A stretch of DNA of 64,000 nucleotides from Fallopia convolvulus (Eukaryota; Streptophyta; Magnoliopsida; Caryophyllales; Polygonaceae), in NCBI GenBank assembly GCA_964016875.1, contig OZ024733.1:2399484-2463483 (forward strand), read 5' to 3'. The notes beneath the pieces were generated by a model. That model made no database searches. It saw only the letters and a program-made list of their open reading frames with translations, and had not been told where the DNA came from. Positions 12,789 to 25,117 of the stretch are shown in pieces. The first letter of the stretch is position 1. Every line of letters starts with the position of its first letter. The position numbers and the translations under genes were made by a program.

Positions 12789-15640
12789 CTATTCCTCTTG
12801 AACATCCGATGCAAGAGGTTTGTCACTGTGGTGCATCTCATAGAGCTGTTGACCTTGACTCTGGGATGTCATCGACCTTTTTCCTTTATCCTGAGTTGTA
12901 GACTGCATATAAGCTGATCCATCCACCTTATTCGAAGCTTGGTGGTTCTGAGAAGCTGAGTTTGAACGGAATTGGCCTCCGTCGCTCCCCTTCTGTCTGC
13001 AATAGGTACGGAGATGTCCCATCTTTCCACAATTGTAACATATCTTACGGTCTTTCGAGCAATCACGATTGATGTGCCCTGGCTCTCCGCAATTGTGACA
13101 AATTATAGATCTCTTCTTGGATTCTGATCCCTGGAATGACTTAGACTTAGTTGGCTCGGACCCAGTCTTGCTCTTCTTTGACCATCCTGAACCTTGTGGA
13201 GATGCTGGCCTCTTAAACCCACTTTGGTTGGAGTGGTGAGGCTTACCTCCACCATTCCTTTTGCGCTCGGGCTCCTTGAGCGTTGTTTCCATCCTGTAGG
13301 GCGCATCCACATACACTTCCAAGGTTTTGAAGTGGTGATTAACCATCCAAGGTTTGATGGTGTCCCTCATACAACGGTGGAAACGCTTGATCTTCTGCTG
13401 CTCAGTAGGGATCTCATCCTCAGCGTACTGTAGCAGATGGTTAAACTTCTTGGCTCGCTCTAGCACACTTAATCCATGGACTTTCGGGGATTGAAATTCA
13501 TCAAGCTTCTCGTCTTTCATAGCCTCGAAGAAGAAACGATTCATCATTTTGTTTTTGAACATGGCCCAGCTCAGGTCGGGGCGAGTAGCCAAGCTAGAAC
13601 TTTCCCACCATTCTCCAGCTTCTTCCTTTAGTCTCAACGCAGCCATGTGCACCTTGTTAGCTTCTGAGCAGTGCACGTTCCTTAGGAGTCTCTCTGATGA
13701 GGTATTTTCGGTGGTCGTTATACTTATCAAAGAAACCTTAGCTTTACCAAACTCAATAGAGCGGTAAGTACGGGTCGATCCCATAGAGACTCGTGTATTG
13801 ATGTTATTACTTATGTTCCAAGTAACTAAAAGGGGGTTTTTGATTGATCTATCTAAACTAATACGCAAACTGAAAAGTAAATATGAATGCAAAAGATGAT
13901 TTAAATCAATAAGAAACAAGCGTGTTCAACTAGTTAAATCCATCATGACATTGCTTTGTTGATCATCGATTCTTTTGATTCTCTTCTCACTTGACTAATC
14001 TATTGTGGATTTTGACCCAAACTTCAGATTTAGTTGATAGAACTACCAGTCTAACAAACCTAATCATCTAACAACCTAGAAGACCTTCTAGATTCAATTA
14101 GACAACAACATAACGATTCAAGTTATCAATAGAAACAAACACTCAGAGCAACCAGACATCTAAGTGACTTGTGAATTTATTCCCTTCTTTAACCAAATAG
14201 TCCAACCGGTACTAAATTGATTAAATTATACTCTTGATCAAATTAACTCCGACCGGTAATTAATCAGATTCAGTTATAACTAGAAATTCAATTAGGTGAT
14301 CAATCTAACAAAACCCTAGTTTAGATTCAATTAAGCATAGGGAATAAACTCTATTCAAGTTTGTTGAGAATCAATCAAACCTCACAACAATATGCAAATC
14401 ATGACACAAATCAAACTTAAAATAACTAGTCAAACACAAAGGAATTTAGCAATGCATAATTAAATTAAGAAAAACTTACAAAGGTTTAAAGTTCGCCTCT
14501 AGAGAGAAAAACACTAGCCTCCAAAAGTATGATCAAAGTTATGAAAAAGATAAAACTAACAAGAGTTTATATATCTCTTAAAACTACTAAGATATCTAAG
14601 GAAACAAATCCTCAATAACCCATACAAGGAAACTCGTCGGAATGATAAAGCCAAGCCCAAAACTAAGCCCAAATCTCGGCCCAAGACATCTCCGCATACA
14701 AATCCAATTGCGCGGCTTGACCTCCAAAAGCGCGGCCGCGCTTTTACATACTAACCCGCGCAATGGCCTCGGTTCAGCATTCAAACAACAATTTAGAGGC
14801 TGTTTTGACCCCCTTTGAGTTAGAATTTGGATCGGAGTAAAATATTAATTGTAGCTCTTCGAATTAGCTTTCCAATGATAACAAATTCAGCTTCATCCGA
14901 CAACTGTAGCTCCCAAACCAAGCATTGCAAGATAGAGGTGTCAAAACAACAACTCCAATGCATGGCCCAGGTTTAAGCGTTTTTATCCCTCAAGCTCTCA
15001 AGCCTTAGCTCTTCTAATCTTCATTTGTATCACTCTAAGCTTCATCAAACTCCACCATAGTCCACTAAACTTCGTCTCGTCCACACTTGTTTACCTAAAG
15101 ATCTACAAAACCGAATAAAACAAGCGCAAAATCCGAATTTCCTAGAAAACCTAAAAACCTAAGAACTAGACTAAACTAAGATAAAACCATGCAATATAAA
15201 CATAAATATGCATCCTAAACTATACATAAATGCAAGATATCACTCTCCACGTGGGAGAACCAGTATTGGAATCCGGAAGGGTCTCCCGTTCCGTCTTAGG
15301 AGTCCGGCTTCATGGCGTTGAATGTTTTTATCGCCTCAGCGAAACTGACTTCCTCTTTCTTTTCGGGAACGACCTCGGCTCCCTGAGCTTCATTTTGAGC
15401 TTCTTCTTGAAGTTCAATGTTGGTTGGGTTAAGTACTGCAGCGGGGAGGGCTTCTTGCACAATCTGTTGTACCATGGTGCGTAAAGCTGCCATGGTGCCT
15501 TCATTAAGCACTACTGGAGCTACTGGTGCTGGAGGGGGGTCATCCCTTGGTATACCCCGAACCTCGGAGTGACTTTCTTCGCCACCCCCATATGGGTTGG
15601 GAAGATCCCGCTGACTTGCTCCGCGTGTGGTGACTACCAT
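12789..15640 (-). pseudogene. Ty3/gypsy gag with two CCHC zinc knuckles, split by a solo LTR
   Basis: Gag is the structural capsid polyprotein of the retrotransposon. The first ATG is at 15638-15640 (MVVTTRGASQ). The N-terminal part runs to an in-frame TAA at 15296-15298 and continues in frame as DGTGDP to about 15248. A 1548-bp solo LTR then interrupts it. Gag resumes at about 13689 with RNVHCSEANKVHMAALRL, followed by the capsid core GEWWES and FKNKMMNRFF. A basic linker leads to two zinc knuckles, CHNCGEPGHINRDC and CYNCGKMGHLRTYC (about 13020-13110). It ends QEE-stop at 12789 with no protease after it. The part downstream of the insertion is open for over 300 codons, while the insertion and the stop at 15296 inactivate it. 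Confidence 0.85.
13695..15242 (-). mobile_element. Solo LTR inserted in gag, 5-bp duplication CTCTC
   Basis: The inserted block runs TGATGAGGTATTTTCGG to GCAAGATATCA on the + strand. It is bounded by CTCTC at 13690-13694 and 15243-15247, a perfect 5-bp duplication, and gag coding sequence resumes on either side. It has TG...CA ends and no coding region. On the minus strand its end carries GGGATCGACCCGTACTTACC followed by ATAACGACCACC, which recalls LTR ends of Tat/Athila-type elements. That family assignment is an inference. Confidence 0.85.
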
Positions 15641-15904
15641 CTGAAGGTTTTTAAGCAAAGTCGGTTGTTTTTGTTAATTCATAAGTATAGATAAGAATTA
15701 GCGCGCAAGTTTTAGAGAAGAAGGGAAATTTTATTAGAACTCTTATGAAAACGGATTACAAAAGGCTTTATATAATAAGCCATTATGCTAGGGACGGAAA
15801 CGAATCTACTATCGACCTGACTATTCAAGGACAAAATGAATAGTCGAGTGAAGTGGACTACTTATAATTTCACACTTCTTAATGATAACAGCCGATTTTT
15901 AGGC

Positions 15905-16461
15905 CTAGGGTGTGCTTGGGAAACAAAAGTTGTCCAAAACTCCTTCATCGAACAAACTTTCATTGAGGGTTCCTCCCTCGTGGTTCAACAATAATCGGGC
16001 ATGCTCGATGTGTCGATGGGTGGCAGTTATATAGCCACGGTTGACGGCAAGACGAGTATGGAGTTGGCTGACGAACCCTCGTTGGGCTTGGACCACTGAT
16101 TGAAGATGGGTTTCTTATTTGACGAATTGTTTGGTGATGGGATGACTCTCCTTGGGTCCAGTTAGTCCATCCACCCATTGGATAGACCATTGGGGTTTGA
16201 CTTGATTGGTCATGAAGTGAATTATCAACTCTCTTCTCGAGGTATTCCTCTTCGGGGTTCTCCTCCTCGAGATTCACCTCGGGTGCATTTTCCTCTTGTA
16301 CTACTAGCTCGTGGTTATCCTCGGGGTTTCCATTTGGCAAAAACAACCATTGAGCGAAAGCCTCATCAAGCTCTTGAGCGGCCTCTTTGGCTTCGTCCCT
16401 GATTCGAGTTTTTGAAAATTTTCTGTTTTGAAGGTTTTTGGTTTTGAAAACAAAACGTTCG
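15905..16461 (-). other. Leader region of the gag-only element with an acidic open frame
   Basis: Between the primer-binding site and gag, a minus-strand frame of about 128 codons (15960-16346) encodes an acidic, Glu/Asn-rich segment (EENAPEVNLEEENPEEEYLE). It continues into the sequence YPMGGWTNWTQGE. The upstream end, close to the primer site, lies in another frame. It may be an upstream gag extension or a small leader ORF. I recognise no domain. Confidence 0.35.
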
Positions 16462-16473
16462 GCTCTGATACCA
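16462..16473 (-). promoter_or_regulatory. Primer-binding site for initiator tRNA-Met
   Basis: On the minus strand the motif TGGTATCAGAGC sits four bases after the end of the 5' LTR. This is the classic complement of the 3' end of plant initiator tRNA-Met that primes minus-strand DNA synthesis. It fixes the element as minus-strand and identifies 16478-20523 as its 5' LTR. Confidence 0.88.
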
Positions 16474-16477
16474 TAAT

Positions 16478-19400
16478 TGTAACACCCCTATTTTTCAATA
16501 CTGGGTATTACCTCCGGTGACCTCAGATTTTACCATCCAAAGTCACCCAATGCTTTAAATAATTTATTGAGAATATAATTAAAGAAGAAATTGACTAAAT
16601 GCGGAATTTTATTCATTGATAAGAACTTTCGTTCATTACATTGAGAGTCGTTTTACCAATGATAAAGTAGCGGAAAATGAAGCCCAAATAAAAAAAAGGG
16701 TTGCAAAGACGTATTTAAAGAAATACAAGTATGTTTCTCCAAGGCAAATCATATGATGATGATTTGCTTGGTTAAAAATAGAAGAGCTGGTGCACTATCT
16801 TCTGAATGCTTTGCTCTTTGAAAATTCCTTCTTTCCTTCAACGCTGTCTTGCCTTGATCTTCTATCCTTGTATAATGCTTCTCGAATCTTCTAGCCTTTG
16901 TCTTCAAACTTTGGTGGGAACTTCCTAGAGTCTGTCATAAGTCGGGAAGGGCGAGAAATGCCAAGCAAAAATGCGGAAAAGCGGAATTAGTCTAAGGAGA
17001 CTATGCAAGCGAGAATGGAAATTCTCAAGGGTATTATGGAAATTTATAATATTTGATAGATATTATCGGGATGTGTTTTGAGGTGTAGAATTTTATGTGG
17101 GGCTTATCGGAACAGAAACGAATGTATCTCGAGATGAGATAACTCGTTAATCGAGAGAAGAACTACGAGATTGTAGACTTCTTAGAGTAGAAAGTATGTT
17201 GGGAACGTTTATTAATTCATACAAGTTTTTAAAAGCCTCCCGCGCCCTTGTCGGATCTCAACCAACCTCATCTTATTCAGTGCTCCAGATAGGAGAGGTG
17301 GCCCGAAGGCGCTTGAGTACCCGCCCACCTTAGACAAGGCCGAATAAGCATTCAGATTGGAAAGACGATCTTTTCAAGAACCGGGAGCCGGGTGGTTTTC
17401 CAAGCAAGTTGTACTATTCCGACCCGGTTTTAGTTTCTTTTAACTGTGCTTTCGCACTTATCTTATGTCGTGATAAAACTTTCACTTACGTTAATGATTT
17501 TTAAGAGTGTGGGGGGCCTGCATGGGCCCGGTCCACTAATAGGAACAAAGTTCAAGACACCTAGCTAGGGTGCATTCATACCTCCGTTGAGCGGGAGCGG
17601 ACATGGATCATGATCCGTAAAGTCGCGAGAAGAGAGGGCAAGATGCCATACCACTCGATTTAGAAAGTTATATAAAGGTGTCGGGTTAATCTCGCACCCC
17701 TCACTATTTCATCCAAATCGATCTCTAAACGAGATTTTAAACAAACAAGGTCACAAACAAGACTAGCGTAATAGTCCTATCGAATATTAAATAGCGTAAT
17801 AACGATAACAATTGAGTCATTATTTCTAACAATTGATATTCCTAGATTCGTTTATTATTAACAAACAAGTTGTTCCCAACATCGAGAAATTTCACGGAAT
17901 GAATTATCGAGGCTACAAGGAGAAATTCCACTTGCCTTAGCTTAGCGAATGTATACGAACGAATGAACGAGAAATGTCGCCTTTAGTTGGGACGGAAAAC
18001 TTGACCTATCGACACAAGAGGTACGAACGAACTTTAATAAGAATTTTCTTTAATTCTTCTAAAGTTTTTAAAAGTCTCTTATATTCCTTTTATAAGAGAA
18101 ATAGTACTAAATTATTATAATAATAATTTAGGTGGAGATGATAAAATAATAATATTCCTTATTATTATCTCTTATTTGTAATATCCAAAGATTCCTTATA
18201 AACTCTTTATTTAATTTAATTATTATAAGCTTTTGAAGATTAAGACATAGTATTATTAAATTTAAATATTAATTATCTTAAGGTTATTATTCCATTTAGA
18301 TTATTTTATATTCTTTTATTCAATTAAGATCACAACTTTATAACCTTATCGTTAATAGGAAATTCTTGTATGATATAAGGCATGCAAGTTGATTTAATTT
18401 GATAAAGCTCATTTAAAATTATACTTCCCATATTTATACTTCAAATTAATTATAAAAAATCAATCTTATGATATAATAAGTCAATTATACCCTTATCATA
18501 TTATATCCTTAATCTTTCTTTATAAATATCTTTTATTCACTAATTTGATCATAAAAATATCTTTTAAGACTAGAATAAATTATTATCGTACCTTTCAACT
18601 TGTCATGACTTATTATTATTATTATTATTATCTTAACATCAACTCTTATAAAAATACATGAAATCACTTTTATGTTATAAAAAGGTGGTGTTAAGATATT
18701 ATTTTATAATACTTGTTCTAGCTCCTTTATTTATATAGTAAGTTTAATAATGTACTCATAATATTTATATTATTCTTTCTAAATATATAAATTAATGATA
18801 ATAAACCCATTATTTTATTTATAAGAATTTCCATGTCACATGATTTATTATATATAAAAATAACATGCATGATAATAAATTTATTTATGTACAAGGAAAA
18901 TAGAAACTTTGATTTATCTTGTCTAACTACATAGATCTCATGCTCTTATTATAATGTGTTTCTTTATAAAAAAAACACATGCAAAATATTTAATAAATCT
19001 TTTTAGTCTTCAACTTAATCATATAAAATTACTTTATGATAAGAATACCTTAGCCATAGTATATATAAGTTTATAATATGATTTTGAAAGACATGTTAGT
19101 ATTTTTCTTTTTAATAGAGCCTAGTTTTATTAAATCCCATTATCTTACCATTCCTTTTATTTTAGAATAAAAATATACCCAATTTAATATTATGTTTAAA
19201 AATCATAAATTTTATTCTTAAAAGTCATTATTATAATTCTTACAATTTATTAGGATTTATTTTATAATTTTTAAAAATTATTTTCCTCTAGAATCATGCA
19301 TGCATGTTTATTTTTATTAAGATCTATGTACAAGCATTTATATTTTATAAATCTGATTTTTAATATTTCAGAAATTAATATGTGTAAAACTGATTTTTAA

Positions 19401-20523
19401 TAAGTGTTTTGGGCTTAAATTTCTAGCCCAAACTTAATTAGAAGTAACCCAAAAATAGGATTAGGCCCAACCTTGCTCTTGCTTCTTCTTCCTGTTTCAT
19501 GTACAAAGCCAGAGAGGCACTTAGGAGGAACGATGCTGGCACCAGGCGGACGACCCCAGGCTGCAGCGGCGGGAGGAGGTCGGTCGTGGCGCGCTCGAGC
19601 GGTGGTGGTGGTCGGCCGGCACTCCAATGGTGGTCTGGTGGGGCTAGGCCTCAAAATTAGGGTTTTGGGGAATTTTGTGGAAAAAATCAGCAATTAACAA
19701 AATTGATTTGAGGCTGAAATTTGTTTGAATGAGAGTGAATTTGTAAGAGGAAGATGAAGGGAATTGGATGTGATTTTTCTATGGGTTTTCAACCCTTTAA
19801 ATAGGGAAAAATTGTGCTTCTTGTGATCCACCACTCTTGAATTTGACCAACCATGGAAGGGGAGATCAATGGAGATTGGTGGGGGGTGTGTTTGTTGGAG
19901 AATTACAAGAAGTGATGTGGTTTGGTGAGGAGAACAAGCAACCATAAGCCATTGATGGAATTGGGAGCCCTCCATTGTTTGAACGTTCAATCAGACGTCA
20001 ATGTCTAATGTTCAATTTTAGGAAGAAGAAGAAAGGAGGGTTTAAATTAATAAAAGTTCTTTAGTAGGTAGTCAAGTTACAATAGTATAGCGGTTTGAGG
20101 AGTGTGAATTTGTGTGAGAGGAGTGAGAGGTCTCGAGTTCGAGTCTCGGCTCTTGACTCCTTTTTATTTGTTTTACCTTGTATTATTTTTAGCCTTGTAA
20201 TACTTCATTATTAATAAAATCCGAAACTATACTAACTTATTTTTAATTGAGATTTTTATTTACTATTTTAATAATCCTTTATAATATGTTTATAATTTTA
20301 TTAAAATATTGAAACTCTCTATTTAAGAGAAAAACGATTATTTAAATGAATACTCGACTTGCTTAATATTTTTAATTAAATTCTTAATTTCCATTGGTAA
20401 CTTTTATAATCTTTTATATTATAATATGAGATTATAAAGATTATTAAATTCTCCACTTTAGAGAAAAAAATTTTATTGGGATAATTACCCATTTTATTTT
20501 ATTAGAATTTAGCGGATATTACA
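16478..20523 (-). mobile_element. 5' LTR of the gag-only element (about 4.05 kb)
   Basis: On the + strand it starts TGTAACACCCCTATTT and ends TAGCGGATATTACA. Its start matches the LTRs at 24267 and 56532, and all share the segment GTCTAAGGAGACT with flanking sequence. Its last 1408 bases match the truncated 3' LTR at 10099-11505. The first 2.6 kb is AT-rich and non-coding, with an ATT microsatellite near 18607-18631. Unlike the sister LTRs it lacks the 24-bp tandem repeat. The length is large for a gypsy LTR but agrees with the 4110-bp solo LTR of the same kind. Confidence 0.82.
20070..20165 (+). other. tRNA-like Pol III-type unit inside the LTR (copy 2)
   Basis: It has the same layout as the unit at 11051: AGTCAAG/CTTGACT terminal stem, a TAGTATAGCGGT element, a TTCGAGT loop and a T5 run at 20161-20165. 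Its T-arm (TCGAG-TTCGAGT-CTCGG) pairs better than that of copy 1. Changes on both sides of that stem differ between the copies. Confidence 0.5.
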
Positions 20524-20640
20524 TTTTCTTTTATGTAAAAAATTAAAGAAACATTATTTATAGAGATATATAATCAATTGAGTTATATGAATTGACTAAT
20601 TCTTTTCATCCTTAATTTATTAAAATTTAAAATATAAACA

Positions 20641-20820
20641 AGATTCTGCCACCTAAAAGCTCACGTAAAATACCCCACTTTCCAGATAACCACCCCAAAT
20701 ATAACTATTTATTTTTAACCACCCATAAAACACCATCCGTTATCTCAATGCCACCTTCCGTCACTTGCCCCATTAAAAAATGAAATAACCCGAAAATAGC
20801 CTTGTCTTTTACCTCGTTCT
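20641..20820 (+). repeat. Left terminal inverted repeat of the 20641-29928 element
   Basis: About 180 bp, near-identical in reverse complement to 29750-29928. It includes CATCCGTTATCTCAAT and CACCTTCCGT, whose reverse complements occur near 29815-29845. Confidence 0.85.
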
Positions 20821-21029
20821 TCCTCTCTTGTCAACCAAACCAGAACTCCTTGTTTCGACGAACTCAAAATCTTCACCGCCGACAAATCTTCTTTGCCTCG
20901 TCAAAAGTCTACAAATTCACCTCCACAATTGATCGGTTTGAACTCCTTGTTCTCGATTGAAGGAACCAGAACCAGAGAAGGACGGAAAGATGGACTCGAG
21001 TTCTTCACTGCCGACATATCTTCTCTGTC

Positions 21030-21660
21030 GTATTTAGAGCTTGGTTGGTGAGCCTTCCAATGACAAGAGCGATGGTTTTGGGGTCTCCACCCGGTCGGAG
21101 GAGTCCGTCGCTACTGCCAACCCCGTATTGATTGACGGTGTCGCTACGAAGGACATTCACATCGATGCTTTCCCCTTCCTCTCCATTCACATCTTCCTTC
21201 CAGACATGGTCCTTTCTTCGGATCCTGATTCTAAATCTCGCCCTTCTAGGCTTGACAATCACAATAATCCTAGTTTCAAATCTGATTTCCATCGTCCCAG
21301 TCCTAATCTCGGTTACCAAAACAACTTTGACCCCGCTGAAAACCCTAGGGTTAATAAAATCAGCGACGAAAAATCGAGGAGGAATAACTTCGAAATCAGC
21401 ATTGCAAATGATTTCGAGGGATTGAAGTCCGATTCTGAGGCTTACAAGGGTTACTTGCCATCGCTAGAGATCAAGAAGGAACGTTTTCGGAAATTACCGC
21501 CTTACCGGTGATGGTTCAATTTCATGTCAGAGCTTTTGTTAGCGGCAACAACCAGTATCCAGCGATGTTTGAGGATGGATGGAAGGTATTGAATTGGCTG
21601 GACAAGCATGCAAATTTGGCCGAGTGTAGCAAATCATTGGTTGTGAGTGCGAGGGTTGAC
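21030..21660 (+). pseudogene. Captured carboxylesterase (CXE11/CXE16-like) fragment
   Basis: The frame at 21041-21511 contains FGVSTRSEESVATANP, then IDGVATKDIHID, then IFLPD. These correspond to the N-terminal part of plant alpha/beta-hydrolase carboxylesterases of the CXE11/16 group. After KLP (about 21498) a short insertion shifts the frame. The other frame resumes as MVQFH and then jumps to YPAMFEDGWKVLNWLDKHAN followed by LAECSKSLV (about 21560-21640), so the segment between the oxyanion-hole motif and this helix is deleted. The GXSXG nucleophile region is absent. It is a non-functional fragment lying just inside the left terminal repeat. Recognition is from motif memory, not a search. 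Confidence 0.7.
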
Positions 21661-22859
21661 CATGACACAAAAAAAATCCAGATCTGAGAAATAAGATAAA
21701 AAAAACAAGAAGTAAAAAAGAAAAAAGAAAGTAGAGGGAAGAAGGTAAAAGACAAGGGTTCATATAAATGAGTTGAGATCAAATGAGAACATACCTTATA
21801 GGGTAAAATGAGAACAAATGTGGAGCGTTGGATTTTGGGGATCAATGGTGTAGATAGGTGTTTCATTAATGGGGTTTTTTAAGAAGAGGGGTAATTTCGT
21901 CATTTTCCCCCAAAATAGAACCCTCCTTCCCTCTTTCTTCTTCTTCCTTGGAGCTTTTTCAATTCTATCCTCCATTGTTAGATTTCGAGTTTTCTCTTCC
22001 TTCACCTCCATTTATATGTTTTAATTAAATTAATAACTATTTTCGACCTCATTTGAGTTGCTTCTAGCTTCTTCTTTTTTTTTTTCTTAGGGTTTGAATG
22101 TCTAATTTAGGGACTTTTCAAATTTGGGGGATTTCAATTAGCTTTTTAAATCGAGCCTTAATTTACCATGAATTGTATGGATTAAAACATGTTATTGCAT
22201 TATTTCATTGAATAACTTGTCATTTAACCAAAATTATTTGTCATTTCACCATTGTTAGTATCCAAGTCGATATTTGAATTCACTGATTTCGTATGAACCG
22301 TCACTTGTAATACTATGAGCCGACACTTGTAATTCTATGAACTGAAAATTAAGGTACGCCTTTAGTTTTCTTTTTTGGAGTTTTATTACTTTTAATTTGT
22401 ATGAATTTGTGAATGCTTTTGTGTTTTTATATATGTTTAATTTCATTTATTTGAATCTTTAATATTTTGTGATATGATGAAAGAAAGCAAAACCTTCTTC
22501 TCATTTATTTAGGTCTTTTTGGTTGAATTTATTAGGTGCACACCAAGTGTTTGATAAATTGCTAGTTTCAACTTTCAATAGAAGCTATTGTAGAATTAGC
22601 TTTGTTGATTTTACTCAAACTATGAATTAAGGTTGCGCATGTTTTGCATTACAATCTAATTTTTTTTATTGAAAATAAAGGCTAATGATAAATGCTTATT
22701 TAATTGCCCACTATGTGTTTGATAAAATGCCCAAATAATAAATTTTAAAATTATGTCCTCTTTTTTATGTTCTTAATTTTTTTCTAATTTTATTGTTTCT
22801 TCTTTGATAAAATGATATGAACCATATTTAGATTCCATTTGTTCAAATTGAAATTAAAG

Positions 22860-23480
22860 TCATGACACTAACTACTACAAGCAAGAAATTGATGAAATGT
22901 AAGAGCACTTATTATGAACCTTAACATTCAAATGTATGAACCGACAAAATATCATTTATGAGCTAGAATACATAACACAAATAACAAGTATTGTAAATTA
23001 AATTTCATGAACCTTTATGAAAATTGTTATGAACTTAATTGAATAAAGATATTAACCATAAAATATCATTTATGAAATACGATACATGACACAAATAACA
23101 AGTAGTGTTGATTAAATTTCATGAACTGTAATGACAATTACTATGAACATAACCATATAAATATATGAACCGCAAAATACTACGTCTAAAATAAGATAAA
23201 TCGGGTATCATGAATTAAATGTCGTGAACCTTATAGACAACTGTTATGAACTTAATCTCATAATGACATGAACTAATAAATCAACTGTTATAAACTAAAA
23301 GATACAAATCGTAAGACAAAGTATTATGAACTTATGCTTATAAAAACATGAACCAAAAGAAAAAAATATCATGAACCAAAATAACAACTAGTGTGACTAA
23401 AAAGACATGAACTTTAAGATAAACTATTATGAACCCGAGCTTACAAAATCATGAACAAAAAAAAGAGTTATAATGAACCA
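22860..23480 (+). repeat. Dispersed ATGAACC/ATGAACT word array
   Basis: About twenty copies of ATGAACC, ATGAACT or close variants recur at irregular spacing of roughly 20-50 bp, often with CATAAAATATCATTTATGA or GACAAAT between them. Part of it forms diverged longer repeats: the TATCATTTATGA plus GACACAAATAACAAGTA block occurs at about 22950 and 23070. It is non-coding and lies inside the Pack-MULE. Confidence 0.6.
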
Positions 23481-23505
23481 AAAGATATAAACCGTATAAA
23501 GAATA

Positions 23506-23575
23506 AGCCTATGTGGGATTTGAACCCACATCTATGTGCACATGCAAATTGCTCTACCATTTGAGCTAATAGGTT
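23506..23575 (-). tRNA. Degenerate tRNA-like sequence (tRNA-Ala-like loop)
   Basis: On the minus strand, an AACCTAT/ATAGGCT acceptor stem with one mismatch is followed by a perfect D-arm GCTC-AAATGGTA-GAGC. A TTTGCAT segment resembles the Ala-UGC anticodon loop. A perfect T-arm GTGGG-TTCAAAT-CCCAC follows. The anticodon stem is missing bases and does not pair, and the whole is only 70 nt. It is most likely a tRNA pseudogene or SINE head rather than a working tRNA. Confidence 0.45.
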
Positions 23576-23974
23576 ACCCAATCACAAACACAAAACTCAA
23601 CCAAGATGTAGGATATCCCTGAAGAATTTTTGTCGCAAAGCGTGCATCACTAATAGCGATTCATGTTTGTGAAACCTCATTTGAGAAGATATAATCAAAA
23701 CAAAAATCAATGATTTGAACTAAACAACATCACATGCATTAGTTTAACATTTTAACAAAAGAAAGAACTCGAAAACAAAGCAAGAAGCACAAATTAAAGT
23801 TCAAATAAGAAAATGATGCACAAGAACACCAAAAATGTTATAGCTAATTTATGTGTGATGCATAAAGAGCTAACATGTCTTTCTAAAGCATCCTTCATCA
23901 TCAATTTAGCTATTAGTGATTAGAATAGTTTATAATCTACTGCTAATGTAGAAAATTAACAAATTTTCCTACAC

Positions 23975-24032
23975 AAATGAACCACTTATCTTGCTCCTCA
24001 ACCTCTCAAACTGGCTTTACTTTTTGCATCAC
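23975..24032 (-). pseudogene. Captured BEACH-gene exon, third fragment
   Basis: A pyrimidine-rich tract and AG acceptor precede GTG ATG CAA AAA at 24032. This continues the phase-0 junction left by the exon at 28399-28663 (ASPKQ joined to VMQK). A stop in the first frame is followed by ERLRSK in a shifted frame, so it is decayed. Its position on the far side of the solo LTR shows that the LTR landed in the intron between these two exons. Confidence 0.5.
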
Positions 24033-25117
24033 CTAGACAAATTAAAAAGATTAAAGAAAACAATAATTAATCCTGTATTAAATGGCTAGTAGCAAGGTGT
24101 ATAGCAAAATGACTTCTCTCTAGAACTAGGATTAATATCTAGGACAATTCTTCTGACCATGTCTTCTAGCTATTATCAGTCTATTTTTATGTCAATGATC
24201 TACAAGGTGGCGGCATATAAAAGTAAGCCAATTATTAAGAGAATAATGTTGCAGACACTAAGAGGATGTAACACCCCTATTTTGCAATGATAGGTGTTAC
24301 CGCCAGTGACCTCGGATTTTACCATCCAAAGTCACCCAAGGCTTTATAAGGTATTTAAGTTAAATAAAATGCGGAAATTTAACGATAATACATATTATAA
24401 AAAGGTGTTCAAACTTGAGACTTTAAATATTGTCATTACATCTTAAATTGTTTCAAAATAACATGTTAGAGTTTAAGCAGCGGAATCAATAAAACCTTGT
24501 TCTTGCAAAGCGTAGTGAATCCTAAATATGAGAGAAATATATTCGAGAATACTTGACTTTACTTCCTTCAACTTTCTTGATTCTTCGTCTTTAAACCTTC
24601 GAGTGAAGTTTCCTAGAGTCTGGCATTTGTCGCGAAGGGCGAAAAATACCAAGCAAAATGCAGAAAACAAACGGAATTAGTCTAAGGAGACTAAGCAAGT
24701 GAGAATGGAAATTCTCAAGGGTAGTTGATAATTTTATTATCTCATCAAGGATATTAAGGGAAGAAGTACTTGAAAATTATAATCACTTTGTGGAGCTTAT
24801 AAGGACGGAATTTAGTTGATCTCGAAAAGGGATAAACTTGGATTCAAAAAGAAGGAAACCACGAGATTGTAGTTCCTCTTAGAGTACAATTAATATTGGG
24901 AACGTTTTAGGCCACATCAAGTTTCTAGAAAACCTCTCGCGCCCTTTTCGGACCGAGAGTCGGGTCGGTCTTACACATGGTGCTAAACCAGCCCGGTTTT
25001 AATTCATTTTAATGTGCACTAGCACTTATCTTTATTACGTGTCAAAACCTTTCAAATTATTTATAAATTTTAAGGGTGTGGACGCTGTAAAAGAGCCGAG
25101 TCCACTTAAAAGAAATG

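Noticed and set aside
15230..15484. 84-codon + strand frame
   Set aside because: It is antisense to the gag N-terminus and has no motif.
21132..21425. 97-codon frame overlapping the carboxylesterase fragment
   Set aside because: It is another frame of the same strand; only the frame at 21041-21511 carries family motifs.
23506..23575. Functional tRNA-Ala gene
   Set aside because: The anticodon stem is missing and the molecule is too short.
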